Assembly (NCBI RefSeq): GCF_914484835.1
Contig: NZ_CAJZAR010000101.1
Coordinates: 1 to 64,000, forward strand
DNA length: 64,000 bases
Direction of reading: 5' to 3'
DNA from: Paraburkholderia tropica
GTDB taxonomy: Bacteria; Pseudomonadota; Gammaproteobacteria; Burkholderiales; Burkholderiaceae
The notes under the pieces were generated by a model. It saw only the letters and a list, made by a program, of their open reading frames with translations. It was not told the DNA's origin and did no database searches. Both the position numbers and the translations under genes were made by a program. This document shows, piece after piece, positions 1 to 8,592 of the stretch (position 1 is the stretch's first letter; each line of letters starts with the position of its first letter).

Positions 1-342
1 TTCCACACGGCCTCGGCCAGGAGGAGACGATGATTCCTTGCCGCCGAACGGCCCGTTTAAGTGGCAAATCAGTCACTTACGTCGCCCGGCGATCTAAACG
101 CAGGATGCAGGTCAACACCATCAGCTGAACACGGGCTCGACACTTTGTCGCATGGGCAGGCTTATATACTTCCGGGACTTCCGGGACTTCCGGGACTTCC
201 GGGACTTCCGGGACTTCCGGGGGCCAGCTTGCCGGCGACGGATTGGGACACGTTCTGAAAGCATAGATTGGTCCGATGGACAGAACGAAAACGAAAAAGC
301 AGACCAGCCCAGACTAACGCTGGGGGACAATCGAAGGGGAGC
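1..342. other. Gene-free stretch at window edge
   Basis: I see no convincing coding sequence here. Short open frames on both strands are driven by a nine-base tandem repeat that reads as a PGL or RDF-like repeat depending on frame. The stretch leads into a broken hypothetical gene, so it is probably part of the same decaying accessory region. Confidence 0.5.
168..221. repeat. Six perfect copies of a 9-bp tandem repeat
   Basis: The unit ACTTCCGGG is repeated six times head to tail without a mismatch. Because the unit is a multiple of three it keeps every frame open, which explains the repetitive short frames across it. It lies about 120 bases upstream of a broken hypothetical gene and overlaps no recognisable gene. 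Perfect identity suggests recent slippage. Confidence 0.95.
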
Positions 343-991
343 ATGGAAACTGGAAACGTTTCAGCAATCATCTCAGCTACCGCGGGCATCAGTGGGGTGC
401 TACTCGGTAACTCGTTTGTAGCGGTCAAAGAATGGCTGGTCGGCCGGTCCAAGCGTCAGAAAGACACGGCGTACCTCGCCATCATCGTCGTGTCCCACCT
501 AGAACGGTTTGCCAGTGGTTGCCTTCATGTCGCCCTTGATGACGGCACCGAATCTGGCCGACCCGCTGGTAACAACGGTGATGGATATGTGCCGACAGTC
601 AGGCTGCCTGAATTTCAGCCGCTGGACATTGGCGTTGAATGGAAGGTGCTACCGCAGCAACTCATGTACTCGATCCTTCTGCTTCCCGACTAGCAGGAGC
701 AAATCCAGAACAAGCTCGCGGGGATTCAAGAGTTCGACGACGACTATCGGGACCATACCGAATACTTTTGGGCTAGACGGCGTGACTATTCCGAACTAGG
801 GCTCCAATTCCGACCTCGCGCGGCGTCTTCGCAAGTACGCAGGGATGCCCATTGAAGAGCCGAAACTGGGCGTATGGTGTCGCGATCAAGAATTGAGAGA
901 CCAGATTGTAAGGATCGACGACAAGCGGAAAGAAGCCGAGCGTCGCATCGCCGAGTATCGGAAGAACCAGACAGGCTTGGCGGCGCCGTAA
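343..991 (+). pseudogene. Broken hypothetical membrane-anchored protein gene
   Basis: The reading frame starts at ATG 343 with METGNVSAIISATAGISG, one hydrophobic segment at about residues 8-30, and continues for 116 codons to an in-frame TAG at 691-693. The same frame then continues plausibly (QEQIQNKLAGIQEFDDDY) to about 800. There it must shift by one base to recover a coherent charged C-terminus ending at TAA 989-991 (RRIAEYRKNQTGLAAP). One nonsense mutation and one frameshift therefore separate an intact ancestor of roughly 215 residues from the present sequence. I do not recognise a function; the N-terminal membrane segment and basic/acidic tail resemble small accessory-genome proteins of unknown role. 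A sequencing error is possible for either lesion but less likely for both. Confidence 0.7.
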
Positions 992-1377
992 CGCCTGCCA
1001 GCCGGCGGCCGGTAGAAAACGGATTTACAGTGTGGCTCGGCTGCCAATAGTCCCGGCCATAACGGGTCGCTTCCGAGCGCGCGATCGACATTTGACTGAA
1101 CAGCGTCAAAAACCGCAACGGGTCGGCAAGCAATGGCAATGTCAGGCGGTAGTCAGCCAAAAGCTGGCAGTCTCTGCCTCCCCTTGGACGGCCGCTTCAA
1201 GCAGCTGGAAGCAGACATCTGGACCGGCCTACTTGATAATTGCAGGTTCTTTAGCCGAACACGAAGACCTCTGAGTTCGACGTAGACTGTCTGCCGAGAC
1301 ATAGCGAGGCTTTTTTTCACGGCTATCAGATAATTTCCATTTGTTAGCATTCGAAAAACTACAGGGTAGCTGGCGCC
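992..1377. other. Intergenic stretch without a supported gene
   Basis: Only short overlapping frames without recognisable content are present. A run of seven T follows an AT/GC-mixed stretch near 1310-1317, but I could not find a clean hairpin in front of it. The base composition is lower in GC than the catabolic regions further downstream, in keeping with accessory DNA. Confidence 0.5.
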
Positions 1378-1767
1378 ATGAGACTTAAGTCATTCCGAGT
1401 TCGTAACTACAGATCTATCAACGACAGTGGGGACGTTACTGTTTCTCGCATCACTGCTCTTCTAGGACGAAACGAGAGCGGCAAGTCCAACCTCCTTCGT
1501 GCCTTGCACAGCCTGAACCCGATTGCAGGATTCGAAGCCTTGAAACCCATCAAGGACTTCCCACGCCGCACAGAGGCAGGGTTGGCTGACCTCGGTATTC
1601 CATTTCACAAGACGCGACCGACACGCTTGTTCCTCAAGAAGATGGCGTCGGAACCCGAGAAGGTTGTTCCCGACCAAAGTCTTGAACGATTTGCAGCGCT
1701 ATTCACGTTAATCAACGGGCGACTCGACAAGCTGATTGATCGAAATGCCAAGCCTTTCGAAGGTTAG
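1378..1767 (+). pseudogene. Remnant of an ABC/OLD-type AAA ATPase gene
   Basis: The 129-residue product opens like the SMC/RecF/OLD-type ATPases (MRLKSFRVRNYRSINDSG), with a clear Walker A motif GRNESGKSN at about residues 30-38. Family members are usually 500-700 residues and need a signature motif, Walker B and often a TOPRIM domain. None of these is present, so the protein cannot be a complete ATPase. Sequence after about residue 75 looks like a different part of the same gene joined by an internal deletion, and the frame ends at TAG 1765-1767. OLD-type ATPases are common in phage-defence islands, and the intact McrBC operon begins 140 bases downstream. I judge it a truncated relic, though a short expressed protein cannot be excluded. 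Confidence 0.65.
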
Positions 1768-1906
1768 ATAAATCGTTGGTGAGCCGTGCCTATGCCACGC
1801 TTATTAGACGCGTTGCAACGCTTCGCCTAGTTCTCGACGATTTCAAGCACAAATCGGCCTACAAGCCCATCTGCCCTCCTACAAACCAAAGGCCACCGTA
1901 TTTCCC

Positions 1907-4246
1907 ATGTCCCTAGCGAATCTGGACCCAAGCATCTTCGCTGAGCTGCAAAAGCTGGCTCAGAGCGCCACCTCCTCCGCAGCCTTACCAGCCCAATCCT
2001 GGATCGATGAACAGACCACTCTTTTTCGCGACAACTTCGGCCCGGCGGTATTGGAGCGCACAGACGGCGAACCTCTCCTTCAACTAATGCATGGCCGCCA
2101 AAATCCCAACACGCCTTGCATGGCCTACTGGCTAGAATTCAAACAGGACGAGCAATTCAAGGGCAATGAGTTCGGAGGCATCCGTGGTGGCTCGTCATTC
2201 AAGTTCGGCATCTATCAGCGCGACGCCGACGGTGCGTGGATTACCGGCTCACCCAAAGGGCAAAACGTGCTATCGGTCGACCGCGCCATCGAAATCGCCC
2301 GCAAACAACGCAAGGAACTCATCGACGCCGCCAACGTGCTCGCTCGATTCGATCCCGCCGACGCCTCCGGCGCCGTCTACGAGCGCCTAGACATCGATAT
2401 GCGTGCCGCCGCGCCCACCTTGTGCGGTGCGGTCTGGGCGCACAAATACTGGTTTCTGAATTTCCCGGATAAGATCGACGGATATCATTCACCTCGGGTT
2501 CAGCGCTACCACCTGCTCAAGTTGCTGCAGCTGCCGGCCGACAATATCGGACTTCGCAACAACGACGCGTCGTTGTTCGTTTGCGCCGGCCAGTTCGTGC
2601 AGATCGCGCGTGCGCTTGTCATTCCGGTCGCCGCGTTGTGCATTCTGTTGAATCAGCGCAACGGCGGCATACATCGCTACTGGAGAGTAGGCACGACGAT
2701 CGGAACCTCGGGTGACAGCGTGTGGCCGGAAATGCGCGACGGCGGTTACGTTTCAATCGGCTGGGTTGATGAGGTGTTCGATCTGACGGCCGACCTCGCG
2801 AAGCTGTCGAAGTCCGCTCTCAAAGAAGCGATCACCAAAATGCTGCTGCCGGGCGCGACCAATGCAGGCGTCGCAAAACGCAAAGCAGGTGAGATTACCA
2901 ACTTCGCGAGCAGTATCAAGGATAACGATATCGTCGTCGCGACCGAGGGCAATACGATACGGGGCATCGGACGCGTCACCGGTGCCTATCAATACGATGA
3001 CAAGTTGCGCTTTCCGCATACGCGCGCGGTCGAATGGCTGTCGCTCGACGAATGGAACATGCCAGAAATCGATGGTCCGCGCACCACGGTGTTCGAGCTT
3101 GGCAAGAATCCGAACAACATCATCAAGATCGAGCGGCGTCTCTCCGAACATCCGCTTCTGGATCAGCCCACAGTGTCTGCGCCCCGAGCAGGCACCAGCG
3201 CGGAACCGAACAAGCAACTTCCTCCGCTCGATCCGTTTGAGGCGAGAATCGACGGCAATCTCCGTCGCAAGGGACAGGTCGTGCTATACGGGCCACCGGG
3301 CACGGGCAAGACGTATCGCGCGCTTCGGGTCGCCCGCGAATTGGCCGCGCGTCATGCGTTCGGCAAGACGTGGGACGCGCTCGACGATGCCGGGCGCCAG
3401 CGTATCGACGGGGAACAAGGCTTCGTGCGCATGTGCACGTTTCATCCGGGATGGGGCTACGAGGACTTCGTCGAAGGGCTGCGTCCGCGCGTCAACGAAA
3501 GCGGCACGATGGTCTTTGAGCCGGACGACGGCGTGTTCAAGCGGCTGTGCAAAGACGCCGCCCGCGCGCAGGGGCAGAACTTCTTTCTCGTCATTGACGA
3601 AATCAACCGAGGTGACCTGCCGCGAATTTTCGGCGAATTGTTGACGACCATCGAGCTTGATAAGCGTGATACCCGCGTGATCCTACCTGTAACGCGAGCG
3701 CCGTTCTCGGTGCCGCGCAATGTGTTCATCGTCGGCACGATGAACACTGCAGACCGCTCGATCTCGTTGCTCGATGTGGCATTGCGCAGGCGTTTCGGCT
3801 TTGTCGAACTGATGCCGGACAGTTCGTTGCTGAAAAATCGCCGCGTCGGCCGACTCGCGCTCGATGTATGGCTCGATGCGCTCAATAAGCGGTTGCGGCG
3901 TCACCTGAAGCGCGATGCTCGAAATCTGCAGATCGGCCAGGCTTATCTGCTGTCGTCATCGATGACATCCGTCAGCGATTTCGCCCGCGTGCTACGCGAC
4001 GACATCATTCCGTTGCTCGAGGAATACTGTTACGACGATTTCTCGACGCTGAAAGACATTATCGGTCACGAGCTTGTAGACGTGGACAATAGCCGGATTC
4101 GCGAGGAACTGTTCCTGCCGAACCGCGATAACGAACTTATCGATGCGCTTTCGTTCTCCGAAATGCAGGTGGATGCGTCCATCGAAGACGACGATGAACC
4201 GGTCGACAGCGACGAGGGCGACGCCGATGCAGCAGACTCCGAGTGA
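1907..4246 (+). CDS. mcrB: McrB-type GTPase subunit of a McrBC modification-dependent restriction system
   Basis: This 779-residue protein is the motor and target-recognition subunit of a type IV restriction enzyme that cleaves DNA carrying modified bases. The AAA+ domain spans about residues 445-700: Walker A GPPGTGKT at 462-469, Walker B and flanking FFLVIDEINRGDLPRIFGE near 559, and the McrB-typical sensor GTMNTADRSISLLD near 611. In front of it, residues about 258-385 (RYWRVGTTIG through AVEWLSLDEW) look like an EVE/PUA-like modified-base reader. Residues 1-250 form a further N-terminal domain that I cannot name. The C-terminus is strongly acidic. The gene overlaps mcrC by 20 bases, as expected for translational coupling of subunits that must assemble together. 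Compared with E. coli McrB (about 460 residues) the N-terminal specificity part is much longer, so the recognised modification probably differs. Confidence 0.9.
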   Translation: MSLANLDPSIFAELQKLAQSATSSAALPAQSWIDEQTTLFRDNFGPAVLERTDGEPLLQLMHGRQNPNTPCMAYWLEFKQDEQFKGNEFGGIRGGSSFKFGIYQRDADGAWITGSPKGQNVLSVDRAIEIARKQRKELIDAANVLARFDPADASGAVYERLDIDMRAAAPTLCGAVWAHKYWFLNFPDKIDGYHSPRVQRYHLLKLLQLPADNIGLRNNDASLFVCAGQFVQIARALVIPVAALCILLNQRNGGIHRYWRVGTTIGTSGDSVWPEMRDGGYVSIGWVDEVFDLTADLAKLSKSALKEAITKMLLPGATNAGVAKRKAGEITNFASSIKDNDIVVATEGNTIRGIGRVTGAYQYDDKLRFPHTRAVEWLSLDEWNMPEIDGPRTTVFELGKNPNNIIKIERRLSEHPLLDQPTVSAPRAGTSAEPNKQLPPLDPFEARIDGNLRRKGQVVLYGPPGTGKTYRALRVARELAARHAFGKTWDALDDAGRQRIDGEQGFVRMCTFHPGWGYEDFVEGLRPRVNESGTMVFEPDDGVFKRLCKDAARAQGQNFFLVIDEINRGDLPRIFGELLTTIELDKRDTRVILPVTRAPFSVPRNVFIVGTMNTADRSISLLDVALRRRFGFVELMPDSSLLKNRRVGRLALDVWLDALNKRLRRHLKRDARNLQIGQAYLLSSSMTSVSDFARVLRDDIIPLLEEYCYDDFSTLKDIIGHELVDVDNSRIREELFLPNRDNELIDALSFSEMQVDASIEDDDEPVDSDEGDADAADSE

Positions 4247-5555
4247 CGAAGCGGCGAATCTCAGCAGGCTCACGATTGAACTGAATGAATGGGATACGGT
4301 TGATCCGCGGCGTAATCCGCGGCTTGAGAAGCTGACGTTTGCTGATCGTGTGCAGTGGCGCGCCTTCGCAGAATCGCTGCGTGGAAAGATCGATATTCAC
4401 GAACGCTACGACGGCATCACCATCGAGACGACGTCTTTTGTTGGACGGGTGGATGTTGGGCCGTTGCGCATCGTTGTGCGCCCAAAGCTGCCTGCTATGC
4501 CGCTTACCCATCTGCTGCGTTACGCTTATGGTCTGCGCGATCTGCGCCTAATCGAGGAAACTCGTTCACCCGTAAATCGGGACGGCATGCAGGATTTGTT
4601 AATCGTGCTGCTAATGGGCGAGATCGAAGAGCTGTTGCATCGCGGATTGGCTCGTCGGTATGTATCTACGGATGAGCGGCGTACTAGCCCGCGCGGACAG
4701 ATTTTGGTGGACACGATCATTCGGCGAGGTGGCGTGATCGAAGCTGCGTTGCCGTGCCGGTACTATGAGCGTGACACGGACTGGACCCTTAACCGAATTC
4801 TTCGCACGGGTTTGGGGGTGGCAGCGAGCATGACCGGGGATCGTGAGTTGCGCCGGCGCTTACAGAAACTGTCGGTGCATTTTGGTGACGTGAGCATGAT
4901 GCCACGGCTTCGCATCGAGGATATCGCTCGTGCTGAGCAGGCTCTCACGCGGTTGACCGAGGCCAGTCAGTCCGCGCTGACGTTGATACGACTCTTGCTT
5001 GAAATGCAGGGTGTCGTACTCGAACATGCTGATGGACAGAGCAAGACGCCCGGTTTCTTGTTCGATATGAATCGGTTCTTTGAGCAGTTACTGTCACGGT
5101 TTCTTGGTGAGCATTTAGTTGGTGCGACGGTGGAAGATCAACGGAGGATTCGAGGTATGTTTTCCTCGACGAGTCGTAGGACGCCATCGCCACGGCCTGA
5201 TTACGCGCTTGTGCGTGGCAAACGGTTGCAAGGCTTCTACGATGCTAAATACCGTGAGCTGTGGCGGTCGAAGCTGCCTACCGAATGGCTGTATCAGTTG
5301 ACTGTTTATGCGCTTGCATCGCCGTCAACGAACAGCGTGCTCTTATATGCGTCGATGGCTGCGGATCCGCGCGATGAGGAGATTCTGATTCGCCAGCCCT
5401 TGGTTGGGACGGGGAAAGCTCTTGGGGCAGTGATTTTGCGGCCGGTGCCGTTGGAACGGCTGGCGGCGCTTGTTGGGGCGGGGGCTGACGCGGAACGCGT
5501 GAATGCACGACGTCGGTTCGCGGAGCGGCTTGTTAGTTTGTCGGTCGAGAGTTAA
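4227..5555 (+). CDS. mcrC: McrC-type nuclease subunit of the McrBC system
   Basis: The 442-residue product is the nuclease partner of the upstream McrB. I placed the start at ATG 4227 (MQQTPSDEAANLSR), inside the end of mcrB, because the longer open frame upstream only reads out-of-frame mcrB sequence. The N-terminal half (LTIELNEWDTVDP, GPLRIVVRPKLP, HLLRYAYGL) is typical of McrC, which stimulates GTP hydrolysis by McrB hexamers. The C-terminal PD-(D/E)xK nuclease core is visible as RPDYALVRG at about 322-330 followed by FYDAKYREL near 337, giving the D...DAK catalytic triad. Length and motif order match the family. No methyltransferase lies nearby, which fits a modification-dependent enzyme. 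Confidence 0.9.
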   Translation: MQQTPSDEAANLSRLTIELNEWDTVDPRRNPRLEKLTFADRVQWRAFAESLRGKIDIHERYDGITIETTSFVGRVDVGPLRIVVRPKLPAMPLTHLLRYAYGLRDLRLIEETRSPVNRDGMQDLLIVLLMGEIEELLHRGLARRYVSTDERRTSPRGQILVDTIIRRGGVIEAALPCRYYERDTDWTLNRILRTGLGVAASMTGDRELRRRLQKLSVHFGDVSMMPRLRIEDIARAEQALTRLTEASQSALTLIRLLLEMQGVVLEHADGQSKTPGFLFDMNRFFEQLLSRFLGEHLVGATVEDQRRIRGMFSSTSRRTPSPRPDYALVRGKRLQGFYDAKYRELWRSKLPTEWLYQLTVYALASPSTNSVLLYASMAADPRDEEILIRQPLVGTGKALGAVILRPVPLERLAALVGAGADAERVNARRRFAERLVSLSVES

Positions 5556-5821
5556 TCCTGTGGTTGAGCAGGGCAGGCGATTCAAACATCGATTCAAACG
5601 GCACGATCGGCCGAATTCACTTCGAAAGCGGACGGAGATGAATCGGGCCTGAATGACCGAGACGGCTCGCGCTGAGCCGGTCCGCCGCCGCAGCGTTCCT
5701 GCGCTACGCATGAATCAGTACCCGGCCACATCGACACATTCGTACGGACTGCATCGATTGTTGGCGATCGTCACCTTCGAAATGTCAGAATCTCGTGTTT
5801 CCGACTGATGATAGGTTCCAG

Positions 5822-6322
5822 ATGCAACCCACCTTCGAAACCCGCCGCCTGGTGATTCGTCCCCGCACGCTGCTGGATACCGACGAGTTTCTGGCCATGG
5901 ATTGCGACCCGGAGGTAACGCGTTTCGTGGACGGCCCGTGGGGTGACAGCCAACGGCATCGGGACTTCATTGAGACCCGCACGCTCGCCTCTTACCCACC
6001 GGGAATGGGCTATTGGACAATCAGGAATCGAAGTGACGCGTCCGAGTTCCTTGGGTGGATTCTTTTGATCCCCACGGACGCCCGTGACCCGGAAGTCGAA
6101 ATAGGGTGGCGTTTGCCCCGCAAAGCCTGGGGATCGGGTATCGCCACTGAGGCAGCATTTCCGGTCCTTCAACACGCGACCGCAACACTCGGTTTGGCTA
6201 CGGTGGTCGCAGAAATCGACATCTTGAACCTCGGATCGCTTCGAGTCGCCGAAAAGCTTGGTTTAACACGAAGGGGGGAGGTGATTGATCACGGCAGGCG
6301 AAGTGCTCGATATACGACGTAG
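5822..6322 (+). CDS. GNAT family N-acetyltransferase
   Basis: The product (about 166 residues from ATG 5822, MQPTFETRRLVIRPR) resembles RimJ/RimL-type GNAT acetyltransferases, which move an acetyl group from acetyl-CoA to protein N-termini or small molecules. An AGG is placed six bases before ATG 5822; the upstream GTG at 5795 is less likely. The acetyl-CoA binding region is seen as GWRLPRKAWGSGIATEA, followed by the usual NLGSLRVAEKLGL near the C-terminus. The last dozen residues run directly into the beginning of a decapitated glyoxalase fragment in another frame, so the extreme C-terminus may be a rearranged, non-native tail. No substrate can be inferred from the neighbours. Confidence 0.75.
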   Translation: MQPTFETRRLVIRPRTLLDTDEFLAMDCDPEVTRFVDGPWGDSQRHRDFIETRTLASYPPGMGYWTIRNRSDASEFLGWILLIPTDARDPEVEIGWRLPRKAWGSGIATEAAFPVLQHATATLGLATVVAEIDILNLGSLRVAEKLGLTRRGEVIDHGRRSARYTT

Positions 6323-6555
6323 CGGGGTTCGCCACAGAAGGAGGCTCCAGCACCCCGGTGTCGGACCTGTCGATTGAAGCGGACGATACGGACGCAGCAC
6401 TTGACCGCATTAAGGCTGCGGGCATTGCCATCGAATATGGTCCGGTTGACGAACCTTGGGGCGTCTGTCGGTTCTTCGTTCGCGATCCATTCGAGAAACT
6501 GGTTTCCGCTCAGCGCCGACCACATCCGAACGAGCTAAAAAATAACCGGCCATAA
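6304..6555 (+). pseudogene. C-terminal fragment of a VOC/glyoxalase-fold gene
   Basis: An open frame with a possible GTG start at 6358 reads VSDLSIEADDTDAALDRIKA and later PVDEPWGVCRFFVRDP. This is the second half of a vicinal-oxygen-chelate (glyoxalase/bleomycin-resistance) protein. Coherent VOC sequence extends a little upstream of the GTG (GFATEGGSSTP) and then stops where it overlaps the end of the GNAT gene. The first half of the fold, including half of the metal ligands, is missing. It is best read as a remnant fused to the acetyltransferase gene by a deletion. Confidence 0.65.
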
Positions 6556-6809
6556 GCAGCCACTTCCCCCCGCAACTGCCCGCCCACTCAGATGTCTGAA
6601 ATACATCAATAAGCAGCCATCCCGTCTGTAACAACGAACGCAACACAGCGGTCGAGCAGGGCAATTTCGCCAACGCATTTCCACAACGATCGGCCATCAC
6701 CCTATTGGACCTAAGTCCTATTGCGCCACGCGCAAGTCTGCCAAATATTGTTGGCACGACGACGGACCAGACGCCTGACCGGATTGCAGGCCAATACCGA
6801 GGTGAGGCA

Positions 6810-8543
6810 ATGAAACCAGCGGCTTCTGCGGGGTCTGCCCCGCATCGACTGCCCCTTTTGCAGGGGCTTTTGCCGTTCAGTTCAGCGCAACTTCCGCACG
6901 ACATCGTGGCGGGGATCACGCTTGCGGCGCTCGGCATTCCCGAGGTAATGGGCTATACGAAGATCTCGGGCACGCCCACTGTCACGGGCCTTTACACCAT
7001 CCTCCTGCCGCTCGTGGCGTTCGCGATCTTTGGTGCATCGCGCCAACTGGTCGTCGCCGCGGATTCCGCCACGGCCGCCATTCTTGCGGGTACGCTAACG
7101 GCCGTCGCCGCGCTGGGCAGCAAAGAATATGTCGGCCTGACCAGTACCGTCGCCCTGACGGTGGCCGTAATGCTGGTATTTGCGCGGGTCTTCCGTTTGG
7201 GGTTTCTGGCCGACTTTCTTTCTCGCAGCGCGTTGATCGGCTTTCTGACTGGCGTGGGCATCCAGGTCGCGGCTGGCGAGCTTGCGGGGCTGATTGGACT
7301 CGCGAAACAGGGACATGGTCCGCTGATGCAGATCGTGTCCGTGGTCCAGCGCGTTGCCGAGGCGAACTATCCGACCACGATACTTTCGATTGCGGTCCTG
7401 GCCGTCATCATCGGTTGCAAACGATTTGTGCCCCGCGCGCCGGGAGCGCTGATCGCGGTTATCGGATCAATCGTGGCAAGTGGCGTATTCGACTTCGCCC
7501 GGCACGGCATTGCCATCACCGGTGAAGTGCCGGGCGGGCTTCCCTCGTTGTTTCTCCCGCCGCTGCATACGAACGAAATCAACCAGGTATTGGCGACCGC
7601 CGCCTCGTGTTTCATCGTCATCATCGCGCAGAGCGCAGCGACTGCACGCGCATACGCCAATCGCTACAACGAGAAGGGCGACGACAATGCCGACATCATC
7701 GGGCTTGCGGCGGCGAACGCCGCTGCCGCGTTCACCGGCACCTTCGTCGTCAACGGGAGTCCGACCAAAACCGAGATGGTCGACGATGCTGGGGGCCGCA
7801 CTCAGGTCGCCCATCTGACCACGGCGGTCATCGTGCTGCTGGTCCTGCTGTTCCTCACGAAGCCGCTGAGTCTTTTGCCGGCGGCTGTCTTGTCGGCCAT
7901 CGTGTTCATGATCGGCGTGAAGCTGATCGACGTGAAGGGCATGACCGAGCTTTATCGCATGCAGAAGGACGAATTTATCGTCGCGCTGCTCACGGTGTGC
8001 GTGGTCGTGTTCGTCGATGTGATGCACGGCATTCTCGCTGCCATCGTGATGTCGCTAATTGCCCATGCCCGAAACAGCTACCATCTGCGCACACGCGTGC
8101 TCACGCGCAGTCCGGCCGGGCAGTGGGTGGCGCATCGTGTCGAACCGAATGTGCTGGCGGCGCCTGGCATGGTCGTCTACCGGTTCGAAGCCGATCTGTT
8201 CTATGCGAACGCCGGTCGTTTCTCGGAGGAAGTGCTCAGGCTCGTCAATGAGGCAAGCGCGCCATTGCGTTGGGTGATCCTCGATGCGTCGGAAATCAAC
8301 AACATCGACTACACCGCCTGCAAGACCTTGATTCAGCTCGGAGGCGAACTCGACAGGCGCGGCGTGGGGTTCGCAACCGTTGCACTTCCAACTGGCGTTC
8401 GGCACGAGCTTGAACGGTATAAGGCGCTGCGCGCGCAGGACATTCATCGCGAGATCTTTGCAACCGTCGATGCCGCGATCGCCACGCTCAGCAATCGATC
8501 AGCAACGGCTCCGCCGTCCGCGCCGGGCGCCAGTGCCGGCTGA
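6810..8543 (+). CDS. SulP family inorganic anion transporter with STAS domain
   Basis: The 577-residue inner-membrane protein has the SulP layout: about 10-12 hydrophobic segments over residues 25-420, then a cytoplasmic STAS domain at about 450-560 (PGMVVYRFEADLFYANAG, WVILDASEINNIDYTA). SulP proteins carry sulfate, bicarbonate or dicarboxylates, usually with H+ or Na+. I chose ATG 6810 because GAGGTGAGG lies directly upstream; the frame is open further back, but that part (MDLSPIAPRASLP) does not look like transporter sequence. The next gene, a frameshifted DUF2252 gene, starts 49 bases downstream, so the two were probably cotranscribed. The substrate cannot be decided from sequence alone; no sulfate-assimilation or carbonic-anhydrase gene is adjacent. 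Confidence 0.85.
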   Translation: MKPAASAGSAPHRLPLLQGLLPFSSAQLPHDIVAGITLAALGIPEVMGYTKISGTPTVTGLYTILLPLVAFAIFGASRQLVVAADSATAAILAGTLTAVAALGSKEYVGLTSTVALTVAVMLVFARVFRLGFLADFLSRSALIGFLTGVGIQVAAGELAGLIGLAKQGHGPLMQIVSVVQRVAEANYPTTILSIAVLAVIIGCKRFVPRAPGALIAVIGSIVASGVFDFARHGIAITGEVPGGLPSLFLPPLHTNEINQVLATAASCFIVIIAQSAATARAYANRYNEKGDDNADIIGLAAANAAAAFTGTFVVNGSPTKTEMVDDAGGRTQVAHLTTAVIVLLVLLFLTKPLSLLPAAVLSAIVFMIGVKLIDVKGMTELYRMQKDEFIVALLTVCVVVFVDVMHGILAAIVMSLIAHARNSYHLRTRVLTRSPAGQWVAHRVEPNVLAAPGMVVYRFEADLFYANAGRFSEEVLRLVNEASAPLRWVILDASEINNIDYTACKTLIQLGGELDRRGVGFATVALPTGVRHELERYKALRAQDIHREIFATVDAAIATLSNRSATAPPSAPGASAG

Positions 8544-8592
8544 ACCCACGCCTGTCGGCAATGCGCAGGAAAGCAGGAAAGGGGAGTCACAC

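Noticed and set aside
168..221. CRISPR-like array
   Set aside because: Units are nine bases, perfectly adjacent and without spacers; it is a simple tandem repeat.
1153..1350. Short minus-strand frame upstream of the ATPase remnant
   Set aside because: No recognisable domain and it lies in an area where all frames are equally open by composition.
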